DNA of 30,977 nucleotides. Origin: VMCP01 sp964492925 (GTDB lineage Bacteria; Bacteroidota; Bacteroidia; NS11-12g; UBA955). Both the position numbers and the translations under genes were made by a program. Below the pieces are notes generated by a model that worked only from the letters and a program-made list of their open reading frames with translations, was not told the DNA's origin and did not search any database. Position 1 is the stretch's first letter; each line of letters begins with the position of its first letter. The stretch spans positions 1 through 30,977 of the forward strand of contig CAZBMF010000021.1 in the NCBI GenBank assembly GCA_964492925.1, in the 5' to 3' direction. Shown piece by piece: positions 15,340 to 23,521 of the stretch.

Positions 15340-15524
15340 AGCTGTAAATTCGGATGTAAAATTAACACTGAACAAACCTCTGTGGGAGATGGTTTATTCA
15401 CATTTTTTAATTGAGTATTAAATTTTGTGCAACTTCAATAATTCACTGATAATGAAATAATCACACTGAATTCAAGCTCATTTTCTAGCTATCAATTGTG
15501 CAAAACAACTCGAAAAAAGCGTAC
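15340..15524. other. Intergenic region between rho and the acidic-tail gene
   Basis: These 185 AT-rich bases lie downstream of rho. I see no ORF, no exact TAnnTTTG element on the minus strand and no clear GC stem with a U-run. Confidence 0.5.
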
Positions 15525-17294
15525 TTACCCGTTCATACTCACCAAAAACTCGTTGTTGTCTTTGGTATTTTGCATGTATTTCAAGAAAGTATTCATGGCT
15601 TCTTCTGGGTTCATATCAGATAAATGATTTCTCAAAACCCACATTCTTTGTAGCGAAACTTTATCAATTAATAAGTCTTCTCTACGTGTACTTGAAGCCA
15701 AAATATCAATTGAAGGGAAAATACGTTTATTGGCCAATTTACGATCCAACTGCAATTCCATGTTACCCGTTCCTTTGAATTCCTCAAAAATAACCTCGTC
15801 CATTTTAGAACCCGTATCGGTTAAAGCCGTTGCAATGATGGTTAACGACCCACCGTTTTCGATATTTCTGGCAGCTCCGAAGAATCTTTTGGGTTTGTGC
15901 AAAGCGTTCGCATCTACACCACCCGACAATATCTTTCCTGAAGCAGGTTGCACGGTGTTATATGCTCTGGCCAATCGAGTTATTGAATCCAATAAAATCA
16001 CCACATCATGTCCACATTCCACCAGTCTTTTGGCTTTTTCCAACACCATATTTGTGAGTTTTACATGCTTGTCGGCGGGTTCATCAAATGTACTTGCTAC
16101 AACTTCCGCCCTCACACTTCTTGCCATGTCTGTAACTTCTTCAGGACGTTCATCTATTAGCAATACAATCATGTATACTTCCGGATGATTGGCAGCAATT
16201 GCGTTTGCAATTCCTTTTAACAACCATGTTTTACCGGTTTTCGGTTGCGCCACGATTAAGCCCCTTTGTCCTTTACCTATTGGTGAAACCAAATCGATAA
16301 TTCGGTTTGGATAGTTTCTAGGGTTGTCGCACAAATTCAATTTTTCATCTGGGAAAAGTGGCGTTAAATGTTCAAATGCCACCCTGTCTCTCACTTCTTC
16401 AGGCGTTTTACCGTTCACAGAATCAATTTTCACCAAACAAAAATATTTTTCATTGTCTTTTGGGGGGCGAATGCTTCCGCGTATGGTATCACCCACTTTT
16501 AAACCATTTTGTTTGATCATGTAACCAGGCACATACACATCATCCGGAGAAGCCATATAATTATAATCTGGTGACCTCAAAAATCCGTAACCATCGGGCA
16601 CGGTTTCTAAAACACCTTGAGTATATACAACCCCTTCCATTTCCATAAGTTGAGCAAGAATTTCTCTTTTTCTCTTCTCGTCTTCTGTTTCCTTTGGAGG
16701 TTGAGGCTTTTCTATTGGCTCTGTGCCTTCTGATTGAACCTCAGCTGATTTAACTTGGTTTTGCTGATTTCTATGTTGATTTTGTTGATTTTGTTGATTT
16801 TTATGAGGATGTTGATTGCGCTCTCTACGAGGATTTTCCACATTTTCACGATTTGGTGCTACAGAATTTGTTTTTGCATCAACATTATTAGATTGAGACT
16901 CAACAACTGCCCCTGTACCTTCTTGAACTTTCGGCTGTTTGTTTCTTCTCTCTCTAAAATTCCTGTTCTCTCTATTTTCAGAATTCTCAGATATTACATT
17001 TTTTGCACCTTCAATCTGATTTTCAGCAACCACCTCTTCTTCGCTGGGATTTACTCTTTTACGCTTTTCACGTCTTTCCCCTTGGTTAGATTGTTTAGTT
17101 TCTGAATTTTCTGTGATTTTATTCTTGGTAACTACCTCCGATGCTCCTTCTGATTTGGTTTCATTTGCAACATTTTCAATAGCAGCAATTAATTCTGGTT
17201 TTTTTAGTTTATCCGCTGCTTGAATTTCCAAAGCTGTAGCAAGTGTGCGTAAATCAGCAACACTCATTTTACCGAGATCCGGTGTATTTGTCAT
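15525..17294 (-). CDS. rho: Transcription termination factor Rho, long Bacteroidota form
   Basis: Rho is a hexameric RNA-dependent ATPase/helicase that ends transcription. The 589 residues begin with the SAP-like Rho N-domain (LGKMSVADLRTLATALEI, about 7-45). A disordered insert of about 165 residues follows, rich in Asn, Gln, Arg, Lys and Glu (45-210) and including NQQNQQNQHRNQQNQ at 166-180. The cold-shock-like RNA-binding domain carries DGYGFLRSPDYNYMASPDDVYV at 234-255. The ATPase core has Walker A PKTGKT at 351-356, Walker B VVILLDSITRLARAYN, the Q-loop SGGVDANALHKPKRFFGAARN and the C-terminal DELxx-like arginine-finger region. All catalytic parts look intact; E. coli Rho is 419 residues, and the excess is the insert. 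It is a single gene with about 187 bases of upstream space and probably a long leader. Confidence 0.96.
   Translation of the reverse strand: MTNTPDLGKMSVADLRTLATALEIQAADKLKKPELIAAIENVANETKSEGASEVVTKNKITENSETKQSNQGERREKRKRVNPSEEEVVAENQIEGAKNVISENSENRENRNFRERRNKQPKVQEGTGAVVESQSNNVDAKTNSVAPNRENVENPRRERNQHPHKNQQNQQNQHRNQQNQVKSAEVQSEGTEPIEKPQPPKETEDEKRKREILAQLMEMEGVVYTQGVLETVPDGYGFLRSPDYNYMASPDDVYVPGYMIKQNGLKVGDTIRGSIRPPKDNEKYFCLVKIDSVNGKTPEEVRDRVAFEHLTPLFPDEKLNLCDNPRNYPNRIIDLVSPIGKGQRGLIVAQPKTGKTWLLKGIANAIAANHPEVYMIVLLIDERPEEVTDMARSVRAEVVASTFDEPADKHVKLTNMVLEKAKRLVECGHDVVILLDSITRLARAYNTVQPASGKILSGGVDANALHKPKRFFGAARNIENGGSLTIIATALTDTGSKMDEVIFEEFKGTGNMELQLDRKLANKRIFPSIDILASSTRREDLLIDKVSLQRMWVLRNHLSDMNPEEAMNTFLKYMQNTKDNNEFLVSMNG
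16775..16801. repeat. Three tandem 9-bp repeats in rho
   Basis: GTTGATTTT is repeated three times exactly and, read on the minus strand, encodes the NQQ/QNQ repeats of the disordered Rho insert. Such in-frame 9-bp repeats can change copy number by slippage without breaking the frame. Confidence 0.85.
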
Positions 17295-17481
17295 ATCTTA
17301 TTAAAAAAGAGAATAATGTTAGGATTATAAATAATGATTGGTTCCTTGATAGGAAAAATAGTTATGGTAAAAACCTAATAACTCCTCAAATCGTGTGCAA
17401 TAATAACGGATAAATCAGACATCACAAAATTATTTGCATATTTTGCAATTCTTTAGCGTTTATTCTCCATTTAACTCGAAC
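17295..17481 (-). promoter_or_regulatory. rho upstream region with a -7-like element
   Basis: On the minus strand TAATTTTG at 17432-17425 fits TAnnTTTG, though the nearest TTG upstream is only 13 bases away, shorter than usual. If used, it gives a leader of roughly 120 bases, long enough for Rho autoregulation. No other gene is visible in these 187 bases. Confidence 0.3.
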
Positions 17482-18174
17482 CTAATCATATTGTTCAAAA
17501 AAATATTGCTTTCTGTTATACCCCATATTTTTCAAGTTTTGTCGGGTCTCCACGCACATATCTTTCCAACCACAAACAAAAATCCTGGCCTCTGAACCAA
17601 TGTCCTTCAAAATTCCTTCATAAACAGGATGCACATATCCCGTATATTCAGCATAGGTTTCGCGGCTAAATACAGGGTAAAAATGAAATTGAGGATATTG
17701 CTTTCGCCAAGATTCAATGTGATTTTGAAACAATTGATCTTGAATTATTCTATTACCAAACACCAAATGAACACTATTGGCACCAAGTTTCAATGCCCTA
17801 TCAATCATGCTCAAAAACGGGGCAATACCTGTTCCGGTGCAAATAAAAATATTGCTAAAATTAGCATGTTCTTCATTATACACAAATTGACCTTGAGGCT
17901 CAGAAATTTCGAGAGTTTGACCCACCGACAACTGGAATAACCAAGGAGTAAAAATTCCTTTTTCATTTAAAGCAATGCACAATTCTAAGTAATTTAACCC
18001 AGGTAATGACGAAATTGAATAACTCCTAGTATTTTCAAATTCCGGTAAATCCTTACGAAACAATGTAATGAATTGACCTGGTAAAAAGTTAAAGATGCTA
18101 CCATCTAAGGATTTCAGTACAAACCGCTTCACGCGATGTGATTCATCGATAATCTGGACAATTTCTACTAACAC
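17482..18174 (-). CDS. Ferredoxin-NADP reductase-like flavoprotein
   Basis: With a start at GTG 18174 the protein has about 230 residues: an FAD-binding beta-barrel domain followed by an NAD(P)-binding domain. It shows FLPGQFITLF, RSYSISS at 50-56 (FAD), the pyridine-nucleotide motif CTGTGIAPFLSMI at about 112-124, LVFGNR, FVCGWKDM near the end and a C-terminal FFEQYD. It moves electrons between NADPH and a small carrier such as ferredoxin or flavodoxin. The open frame extends to 18270, but those 32 extra residues lack family similarity and would overlap the signal-peptide region of the divergent gene at 18218. The exact -7 match TATTTTTG at 18186-18179 is directly upstream of the GTG. The start remains the uncertain point. 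Confidence 0.85.
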   Translation of the reverse strand: MLVEIVQIIDESHRVKRFVLKSLDGSIFNFLPGQFITLFRKDLPEFENTRSYSISSLPGLNYLELCIALNEKGIFTPWLFQLSVGQTLEISEPQGQFVYNEEHANFSNIFICTGTGIAPFLSMIDRALKLGANSVHLVFGNRIIQDQLFQNHIESWRKQYPQFHFYPVFSRETYAEYTGYVHPVYEGILKDIGSEARIFVCGWKDMCVETRQNLKNMGYNRKQYFFEQYD

Positions 18175-18178
18175 GTAA

Positions 18179-18186
18179 CAAAAATA
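18179..18186 (-). promoter_or_regulatory. -7 element at the reductase start
   Basis: TATTTTTG on the minus strand matches TAnnTTTG exactly and ends four bases before the GTG at 18174, which would make the mRNA leaderless or nearly so. The nearest TTTG upstream is 28 bases away, longer than usual, so support is partial. Confidence 0.35.
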
Positions 18187-18217
18187 CGACAAGGAACACT
18201 TATTTTCGCTTTTACAA

Positions 18218-19504
18218 ATGATTTTCACTGTTTCATTCAAAATCAAGCGATTCATATTTGCTATTTTCATTTTAGGATCTTTTTTCGTTGCAAAAGCGAA
18301 TCAGATTTTAATTCCCATGGATGAATCGCAGAAAAATCATTTAAAGTCTTATGGTATAGCATTTTGGCTTCTCGATAAACAAAAATCTGAAGTTACTTGG
18401 TTACTCAATTACCGTGGAGGTAGTTTTATGTCGCCATACAACAATCAATTAGAAACAGAGTGCAAAACACGAGGTGTAAGTTTTGAAGTGATATCGAATG
18501 CTGAAGCAAATGGCATTGAAAACACAATTGCCGACCCATCGGTAAACATGAACATGGTTAAATTGTTGAATGCGCCTAAAATTGCCGTTTATTCTCCCAA
18601 AACCAAACAACCATGGGATGATGCAGTTACTATGGTACTCACTTATGCGGAGATTCCATATACGGTAGTTTTTGATGATGAAGTTCTTGAGGGAAAATTA
18701 TCGGAATACGATTGGCTGCATTTACACCACGAAGATTTTACTGGGCAATTCGGAAAGTTTTTCTCTTCTTACTCTACTGCACCTTGGTACCAAGCTGAAG
18801 TTAGAGAGGGCGAAAATATGGCCAAAAAACATGGGTTTAAGTCCGTTGCAGAACTAAAGAAAAATGTGGTATTCAAAATTAGAGATTTTTGTCTTGGCGG
18901 AGGGTTTTTATTTGCCATGTGCAGTGCAACGGATACATACGACATTGCCCTAGCCGCTCAAAACACAGACATTTGCGAGGTAATGTTCGATGGCGATCCA
19001 GCCGATCGAAATGCACAACAGAAACTTGATTTTAGCCAATGTTTTGCTTTCAAAAACTTCGTTTTAGAAGACGATCCATATATCTACGAATTTAGCAATA
19101 TCGATGTGAACCCTCTTTCTCGATCTGTAACCGAAGAAACAGATTTGTTTACTTTGTTCGATTACTCAGCTAAATGGGATCTTATTCCAAGTATTTTGTG
19201 TCAAAACCATACCCGTACAATCAAAGGTTTTATGGGACAAACAACAGCCTTCAAAAAAGATTTGGTGAAAAGTGACGTTTTGGTGATGGGCGAAAATGCA
19301 CTAATCAATGAAGCTCGATACATTCATGGCAGTATGGGAAAAGGTACTTGGACATTTTTTGGGGGACATGACCCTGAAGATTACCAACATTTGGTGGGTG
19401 AACAACCTACAGACTTGAACCTTCATCCAAACAGTCCTGGATACCGTTTGATATTGAACAACATACTTTTTCCTTCTGCTCAAAAAAACAAACAGAAAAC
19501 TTAA
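18218..19504 (+). CDS. Secreted protein of the misnamed 'asparagine synthetase B' family
   Basis: The 428-residue protein starts with a signal peptide (basic SFKIKRF then a hydrophobic run, cleavage near AKA at 25-27). The mature start, QILIPMDESQKNHLKSYGIAF, is the hallmark of a Bacteroidota family commonly labelled asparagine synthetase B. It has neither the N-terminal nucleophile Cys2 nor the SGGxDS ATP-pyrophosphatase motif of real AsnB and carries an export signal, so that name is not supported. The sequence KIAVYSPKTKQPWDDAVTMVLTY..., LHLHHEDF and GGGFLFAMCSATDT (Cys235) resembles a class I glutamine-amidotransferase-like (ThuA/DUF4350-type) fold with a nucleophile-elbow-like Cys; this is my inference. 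Its TAA overlaps the ATG of the GT39 gene by one base (TAATG), so the two are translationally coupled. Confidence 0.75.
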   Translation: MIFTVSFKIKRFIFAIFILGSFFVAKANQILIPMDESQKNHLKSYGIAFWLLDKQKSEVTWLLNYRGGSFMSPYNNQLETECKTRGVSFEVISNAEANGIENTIADPSVNMNMVKLLNAPKIAVYSPKTKQPWDDAVTMVLTYAEIPYTVVFDDEVLEGKLSEYDWLHLHHEDFTGQFGKFFSSYSTAPWYQAEVREGENMAKKHGFKSVAELKKNVVFKIRDFCLGGGFLFAMCSATDTYDIALAAQNTDICEVMFDGDPADRNAQQKLDFSQCFAFKNFVLEDDPYIYEFSNIDVNPLSRSVTEETDLFTLFDYSAKWDLIPSILCQNHTRTIKGFMGQTTAFKKDLVKSDVLVMGENALINEARYIHGSMGKGTWTFFGGHDPEDYQHLVGEQPTDLNLHPNSPGYRLILNNILFPSAQKNKQKT

Positions 19505-21360
19505 TGAATATCAGCTGGGAAGATTTCAGAAAACACATCCCTTTATTTTGCATTCTGTTGGTTGCAATTGCTCTGAGACTTTTTAAAATTTCAGAATTTC
19601 AATTTGATTCTGATGAACTCAGTGCCATTTTCAGGGCACAGAATGCTGCTACTTGGAAAGAGCATATTCAAAATGGTGTGCTTGTAGACGGTCATCCTGC
19701 GGGGGTTCAAACTTTTCTCTGGTTTTGGGTGAAACATATTTCCACGAGCCCACTCCCACTTAAATTTATCACATCCATTTTTGGACTATTGAATATTGTG
19801 TTGATTTACGCAATTTCAAGAAAAATATTCAATAAAAAATCTGCACTTTTCGCAAGTTTGGCAACAGCCACACTCTGGTGGCAAATAGATTTATCACTCT
19901 GGGTGAGACCTTATATTTTCGGCCAATTTTTTGTTTTACTCGCCTTGCGGATTTTGTATTCCGAACTAAACAATTCAAAAAAATGGCTGATGTTGGCTGC
20001 TTCAATTGCAGGGTCTTTTTATGTGCATCATTTCGCTTTTTTAACCGTTATGGTTTGCGTTTCGGCAATTTTCATCTTGCATCAGACAAAACGACATGCC
20101 ATACTCAAAGCCTTGGGAATATTCACTCTTTTGGCAATTCCTCAGATTTCCATTTTTACAGCACAGCTGAAAATTGGCGGTCTGGATTGGTTAGGCAAAC
20201 CTAGCCCCGATTTCTTCTGGAATCATTTACTGTTTATTTTCAATCATTCCATTTTAGGACTCAGTTTGATTTTTATTATGGTTGTTGTTGGATTCTATTA
20301 TTCGGCAAAAACATCTATTTATTCAAATTTAAAAACGGCCATCTTGTTTCTCATTTTATGGTTCGTTCCAATGTTGATTGGTTATGTTTATTCTCTGTTG
20401 TTTAAACCTGTATTGCAAAACAATGTTTTGTTTTTTTCTTACCCATTGTTCGTTATGGGCATCGGATATTTCTTTCAAAATTTGCCCAAATGGTTGTTTT
20501 GGTCTTTTCAATTTGCCTTTTTAACACTGTTCTTGTTCCAACTTGGATTCACTAAAAAACGATATTCTGTTGAGATCAATGAAGTTTATTTCAAGCAAAT
20601 TGAAAAACTCAACTCCGTAAATCCAACCTTTACCCTCTCGATGATTGACGGACCGATGGACGTCTTTTTGTACCATCAAAAAAATGTAAATCCTTCTCAC
20701 AATGCATTGCGAAATGAAAACGTATGGAACATTTCTGAGGGATTTTCATATCAAAAGCTATTTGAAATCATAGAGAACAAAGAATCAAAGTACAAACAAC
20801 TCTTGTTGCTCACTAATTCGGGCACACGTCCAGAAATACGGCCCCTATTGTATTATCAATTGAACGGACAATATGTCCCTCAAAATTTCATAGGAGGTCA
20901 AATTGACAATTTTATTTTTAGAAATTCACAGCAAAAATCTGATTTCCTATCAAAATCCTCAGACCATTCACCACTCAAATTGTTAAAATCTTTGACACTC
21001 CAAAACAATGAATGTGCCTTTCTGGAATTTGGAAAAAACATCAATCGCAATGATTTATATTTCATTGCATTAGACCATTTTGACACAACAAAAAAACTCA
21101 GCATTGTTACTGCAATTGTGAACAATCGTGTCAATGGAAAAACATCTGAGCAAATTGACTGGAGATCAAGTTCTTGTAACGAATATTGGAAGGCAGGATT
21201 CAAAAATGCCTATCACGCAGTAAAATTGTCTGATATACCGCTTTGGAATACTGAAAGTCAGATAAGAATTGGTATCGAAGGTAAAGTTACGTCAACCGAT
21301 TCATACAAAATCAATGTGTATCAATTTATAGGAAACCCATACCAGTACGGAATTTACTGA
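19504..21360 (+). CDS. GT-C (GT39/PMT-like) membrane glycosyltransferase
   Basis: The 618-residue protein has about ten to twelve hydrophobic helices in its first 360 residues and a roughly 250-residue soluble C-terminal part. After the first helix the acidic FDSDE at 34-38 corresponds to the catalytic Asp/Glu of the first periplasmic loop in GT39/ArnT/PMT enzymes, which use polyprenyl-phosphate sugars. DGHPAGVQTFLWFW follows, another loop feature of the family. The C-terminal portion looks beta-rich (NVYQFIGNPYQYGIY at the end) and could be periplasmic. It is coupled to the secreted protein upstream. The acceptor (protein, lipid or glycan) is not evident. It ends convergently 15 bases from the DUF5777 gene. 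Confidence 0.8.
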   Translation: MNISWEDFRKHIPLFCILLVAIALRLFKISEFQFDSDELSAIFRAQNAATWKEHIQNGVLVDGHPAGVQTFLWFWVKHISTSPLPLKFITSIFGLLNIVLIYAISRKIFNKKSALFASLATATLWWQIDLSLWVRPYIFGQFFVLLALRILYSELNNSKKWLMLAASIAGSFYVHHFAFLTVMVCVSAIFILHQTKRHAILKALGIFTLLAIPQISIFTAQLKIGGLDWLGKPSPDFFWNHLLFIFNHSILGLSLIFIMVVVGFYYSAKTSIYSNLKTAILFLILWFVPMLIGYVYSLLFKPVLQNNVLFFSYPLFVMGIGYFFQNLPKWLFWSFQFAFLTLFLFQLGFTKKRYSVEINEVYFKQIEKLNSVNPTFTLSMIDGPMDVFLYHQKNVNPSHNALRNENVWNISEGFSYQKLFEIIENKESKYKQLLLLTNSGTRPEIRPLLYYQLNGQYVPQNFIGGQIDNFIFRNSQQKSDFLSKSSDHSPLKLLKSLTLQNNECAFLEFGKNINRNDLYFIALDHFDTTKKLSIVTAIVNNRVNGKTSEQIDWRSSSCNEYWKAGFKNAYHAVKLSDIPLWNTESQIRIGIEGKVTSTDSYKINVYQFIGNPYQYGIY

Positions 21361-21375
21361 GATTTCGGACCTTAA

Positions 21376-22263
21376 TTATTTGGGCTTTACGATGGTAAAA
21401 ACCCTAGATAAGTTAAATCCAAATTTAATGCCATAGGTATCCCAACTTTCTCTCGTTCTAGTAATAAATTGTGCTTCATTCAAACCCAAACTGTTAGTCA
21501 AATGAAATTGGAAAACATGTCCACCCGTTTCAACGTCAAATCCCACAGAAAAACTATTTTTCAAATATTCATTGTTAGTGAGCACAGGAATGTATTCCAA
21601 ATTCATGGTGGTTCTTGGGGTAATTTTTTGACGCATACCAATTCCCAAAGCAATGTAAGACACAGTTGTACCATTGAATGTATTGAGACCATATTCGTTG
21701 CCCCATACAACAGTTGGGGAAAACTGAAAACTAAATCCTTCAGACACCTTTTTACCAATAATCAACTGAGCGGTATGGGTTAAACGAGCCGGCAGGTCTA
21801 ATTGATCATAATCACTGCCAATTTTGTTTTCAACGCCGTAAAATAACAAGGCAGAAACAGGCATGTGATTGCCTCTTTTTTGCCTTAAAAATCTGTATTT
21901 GAAGTATGCATCTACGTTTTTCACAGAACTTAAATTGCTACGACCTATTCCTACCATTAAATTAGGGGTAACGCCGTATTCTCCACCAAAACGGATTGTC
22001 GCATTATCTAATCCAAATGCATTTACTGGACCTTGATTGATAGAACCAAAACGGTGGTACATCTTAAAATCCAATACTCCTGCTCCTAACATTTCGAGGC
22101 TTTGCAGATTTACAACTTTGGTTGTTTTAAATGCAAAATCAACGTATTGATCCGCTTCTACTTTAGGTTCATCGGCCAATAAATCTTCGTCTTGAGCAAC
22201 CAAACTTAATGGGCTAAACAATAACACGAAATATACCAGATTCTTTAAAAATCCTTTTACCAT
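21376..22263 (-). CDS. DUF5777 beta-barrel protein (paralogue 1)
   Basis: The 295-residue protein has a signal peptide (MVKGFLKNLVYFVLLFSPLSLVAQ) and an acidic stretch (DEDLLADEPKVEADQ). Then comes the DUF5777 core: FKTTKVVNLQSLEMLG, FKMYHRFGSINQG, NATIRFGGEYGVTPNLMVGIGRSN, FQFSPTVV and HVFQFHLTNSLGLNEAQFI. The alternating strands and export signal fit an outer-membrane barrel. It is the last gene of a six-gene minus-strand operon and overlaps the previous, paralogous gene by seven bases. I infer a tandem duplication. The cargo is unknown. Confidence 0.82.
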   Translation of the reverse strand: MVKGFLKNLVYFVLLFSPLSLVAQDEDLLADEPKVEADQYVDFAFKTTKVVNLQSLEMLGAGVLDFKMYHRFGSINQGPVNAFGLDNATIRFGGEYGVTPNLMVGIGRSNLSSVKNVDAYFKYRFLRQKRGNHMPVSALLFYGVENKIGSDYDQLDLPARLTHTAQLIIGKKVSEGFSFQFSPTVVWGNEYGLNTFNGTTVSYIALGIGMRQKITPRTTMNLEYIPVLTNNEYLKNSFSVGFDVETGGHVFQFHLTNSLGLNEAQFITRTRESWDTYGIKFGFNLSRVFTIVKPK

Positions 22264-23156
22264 CTTCTTACGATATTAAAACCCAAACAGAATTGAGAAA
22301 AATCCATAACTGGTTGATCAACAGCCATGATGTATGCCTCATTTAAACTTCTTGTATTCGAAAAACTCAATTGAAATACATGCTTTGGCGTGTAATATTC
22401 AACGCCCAAACCAAAGGATGGTTTTACATTTTGAGGGACATTGACTGAGGTTTCAATGATTTTACTTCCTTCAAGAGTCAAATAAACCTTCGGAATAACC
22501 TTTGCCCTTACATAGGCCGATACAACATAGATATCATTATCATCGGTACTCAACTCTACCAAATTTTTATGAACTAATGTTGGAGATATACCAATAAACA
22601 GAAAATCTTTCACTTTAAACGATGCCAATAAAGTATGCACATAATTGATTCTGTGAGAAAAGAAAAAAGGTTTTAATCCCCATGTATTTTCTTCTCTTCC
22701 ATCTACCATCATGTCGGCCAAATAAGTCAATGTAAACGGTGAAATGCTGTTCCCAATTAATCTATATTTACCATAAACATTATAGGTTTTATTGAGGCTG
22801 CTTCTTCCAATTCCCGCAGTTAAATTGTTTGTGATACCGTAATCGATTCCCAATCTCATGCTACTGAGATTGTCAATTCCCCATAAATTATCTATTCCAG
22901 TGTTCAACGCACCAAATCTGTGCTGAATACTCACTTCTAAACTTCCCTTGGGTAAAACCGCTGAACTTTGGAAATTAATGATTCTGTTGCTCTTGATGTG
23001 GATTGGTAAATCTGTTAAAGGCAAATAATTGATATCTGTTTCTGTCAACAACAATAACTTTGCTGAATCATTTTTACCATCAAATTCACATTTCGCATTG
23101 CTCAAGTTGCTTACAAACAACAATATTGCAACAAAAAAACATTTTGAATTCATCAT
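22257..23156 (-). CDS. DUF5777 beta-barrel protein (paralogue 2)
   Basis: This 299-residue paralogue of the next gene starts at ATG 23156 with a signal peptide (MMNSKCFFVAILLFVSNLSNA). It shares the core: NFQSSAVLPKGSLEVSIQHRFGALN, MRLGIDYGITNNLTAGIGRSS, FLFIGISPTLVHKN, KHVFQLSFSNTRSLNEAYIM. The start overlaps the stop of the haem lipoprotein gene by four bases (ATGA). The frame start at 23213 lies inside that gene and would hide the signal peptide, so it is rejected. Two related barrels in tandem could form a hetero-complex or handle different ligands. The LNEA motif near the C-terminus is common to both. Confidence 0.82.
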   Translation of the reverse strand: MMNSKCFFVAILLFVSNLSNAKCEFDGKNDSAKLLLLTETDINYLPLTDLPIHIKSNRIINFQSSAVLPKGSLEVSIQHRFGALNTGIDNLWGIDNLSSMRLGIDYGITNNLTAGIGRSSLNKTYNVYGKYRLIGNSISPFTLTYLADMMVDGREENTWGLKPFFFSHRINYVHTLLASFKVKDFLFIGISPTLVHKNLVELSTDDNDIYVVSAYVRAKVIPKVYLTLEGSKIIETSVNVPQNVKPSFGLGVEYYTPKHVFQLSFSNTRSLNEAYIMAVDQPVMDFSQFCLGFNIVRRW

Positions 23157-23521
23157 TGTACCATCCCCCCTTTGATCCAAGCGTCTAATTTTGACAATTG
23201 ACAATTGTTCCACTTTGAACCACCTTTCGGCATATTGGATGCCGATCCATCCTGTTTTACACTGCCAACGAATTTACCATTGTTGATACAATCTACCACG
23301 GTATTATAATCATGTAGTGATATTCCAGCAGATGGATTGGTTGCACCATGGCATCCAACACATGACTGATTAATAATTACAGAAATATCTTTTGTGTAAG
23401 TTAATCCATTGGTAACACAGGGACTATTTCCGTATAAATCTTCCTGCTTGTCATAATAGCAAGAAGAAAAAACAGTTATTACGGTCAATATCCCTAAAAA
23501 TAATAATCTTATTTTAGTCAT
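23153..23521 (-). CDS. Mono-haem c-type cytochrome lipoprotein
   Basis: The 122-residue protein starts at ATG 23521 with a lipoprotein signal (lipobox VFSSC, Cys21). It contains one haem-binding CVGCH at 54-58 preceded by KDISVIINQS, and a later NMPKGG (Met97) that could be the sixth haem ligand. Further cysteines (35, 78 and one near 109) may form disulfides. The pattern is the small cytochrome-c-like domain used in Bacteroidota surface or periplasmic redox proteins. A start at 23533 is also possible and adds four residues. It overlaps the di-haem gene by eight bases and the DUF5777 gene by four bases. It resembles either half of the di-haem protein upstream. Confidence 0.82.
   Translation of the reverse strand: MTKIRLLFLGILTVITVFSSCYYDKQEDLYGNSPCVTNGLTYTKDISVIINQSCVGCHGATNPSAGISLHDYNTVVDCINNGKFVGSVKQDGSASNMPKGGSKWNNCQLSKLDAWIKGGMVQ

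Noticed and set aside
16775..16801. Short tandem repeats as a possible CRISPR-like array.
   Set aside because: Units are 9 bp without spacers and encode Asn/Gln repeats in rho.
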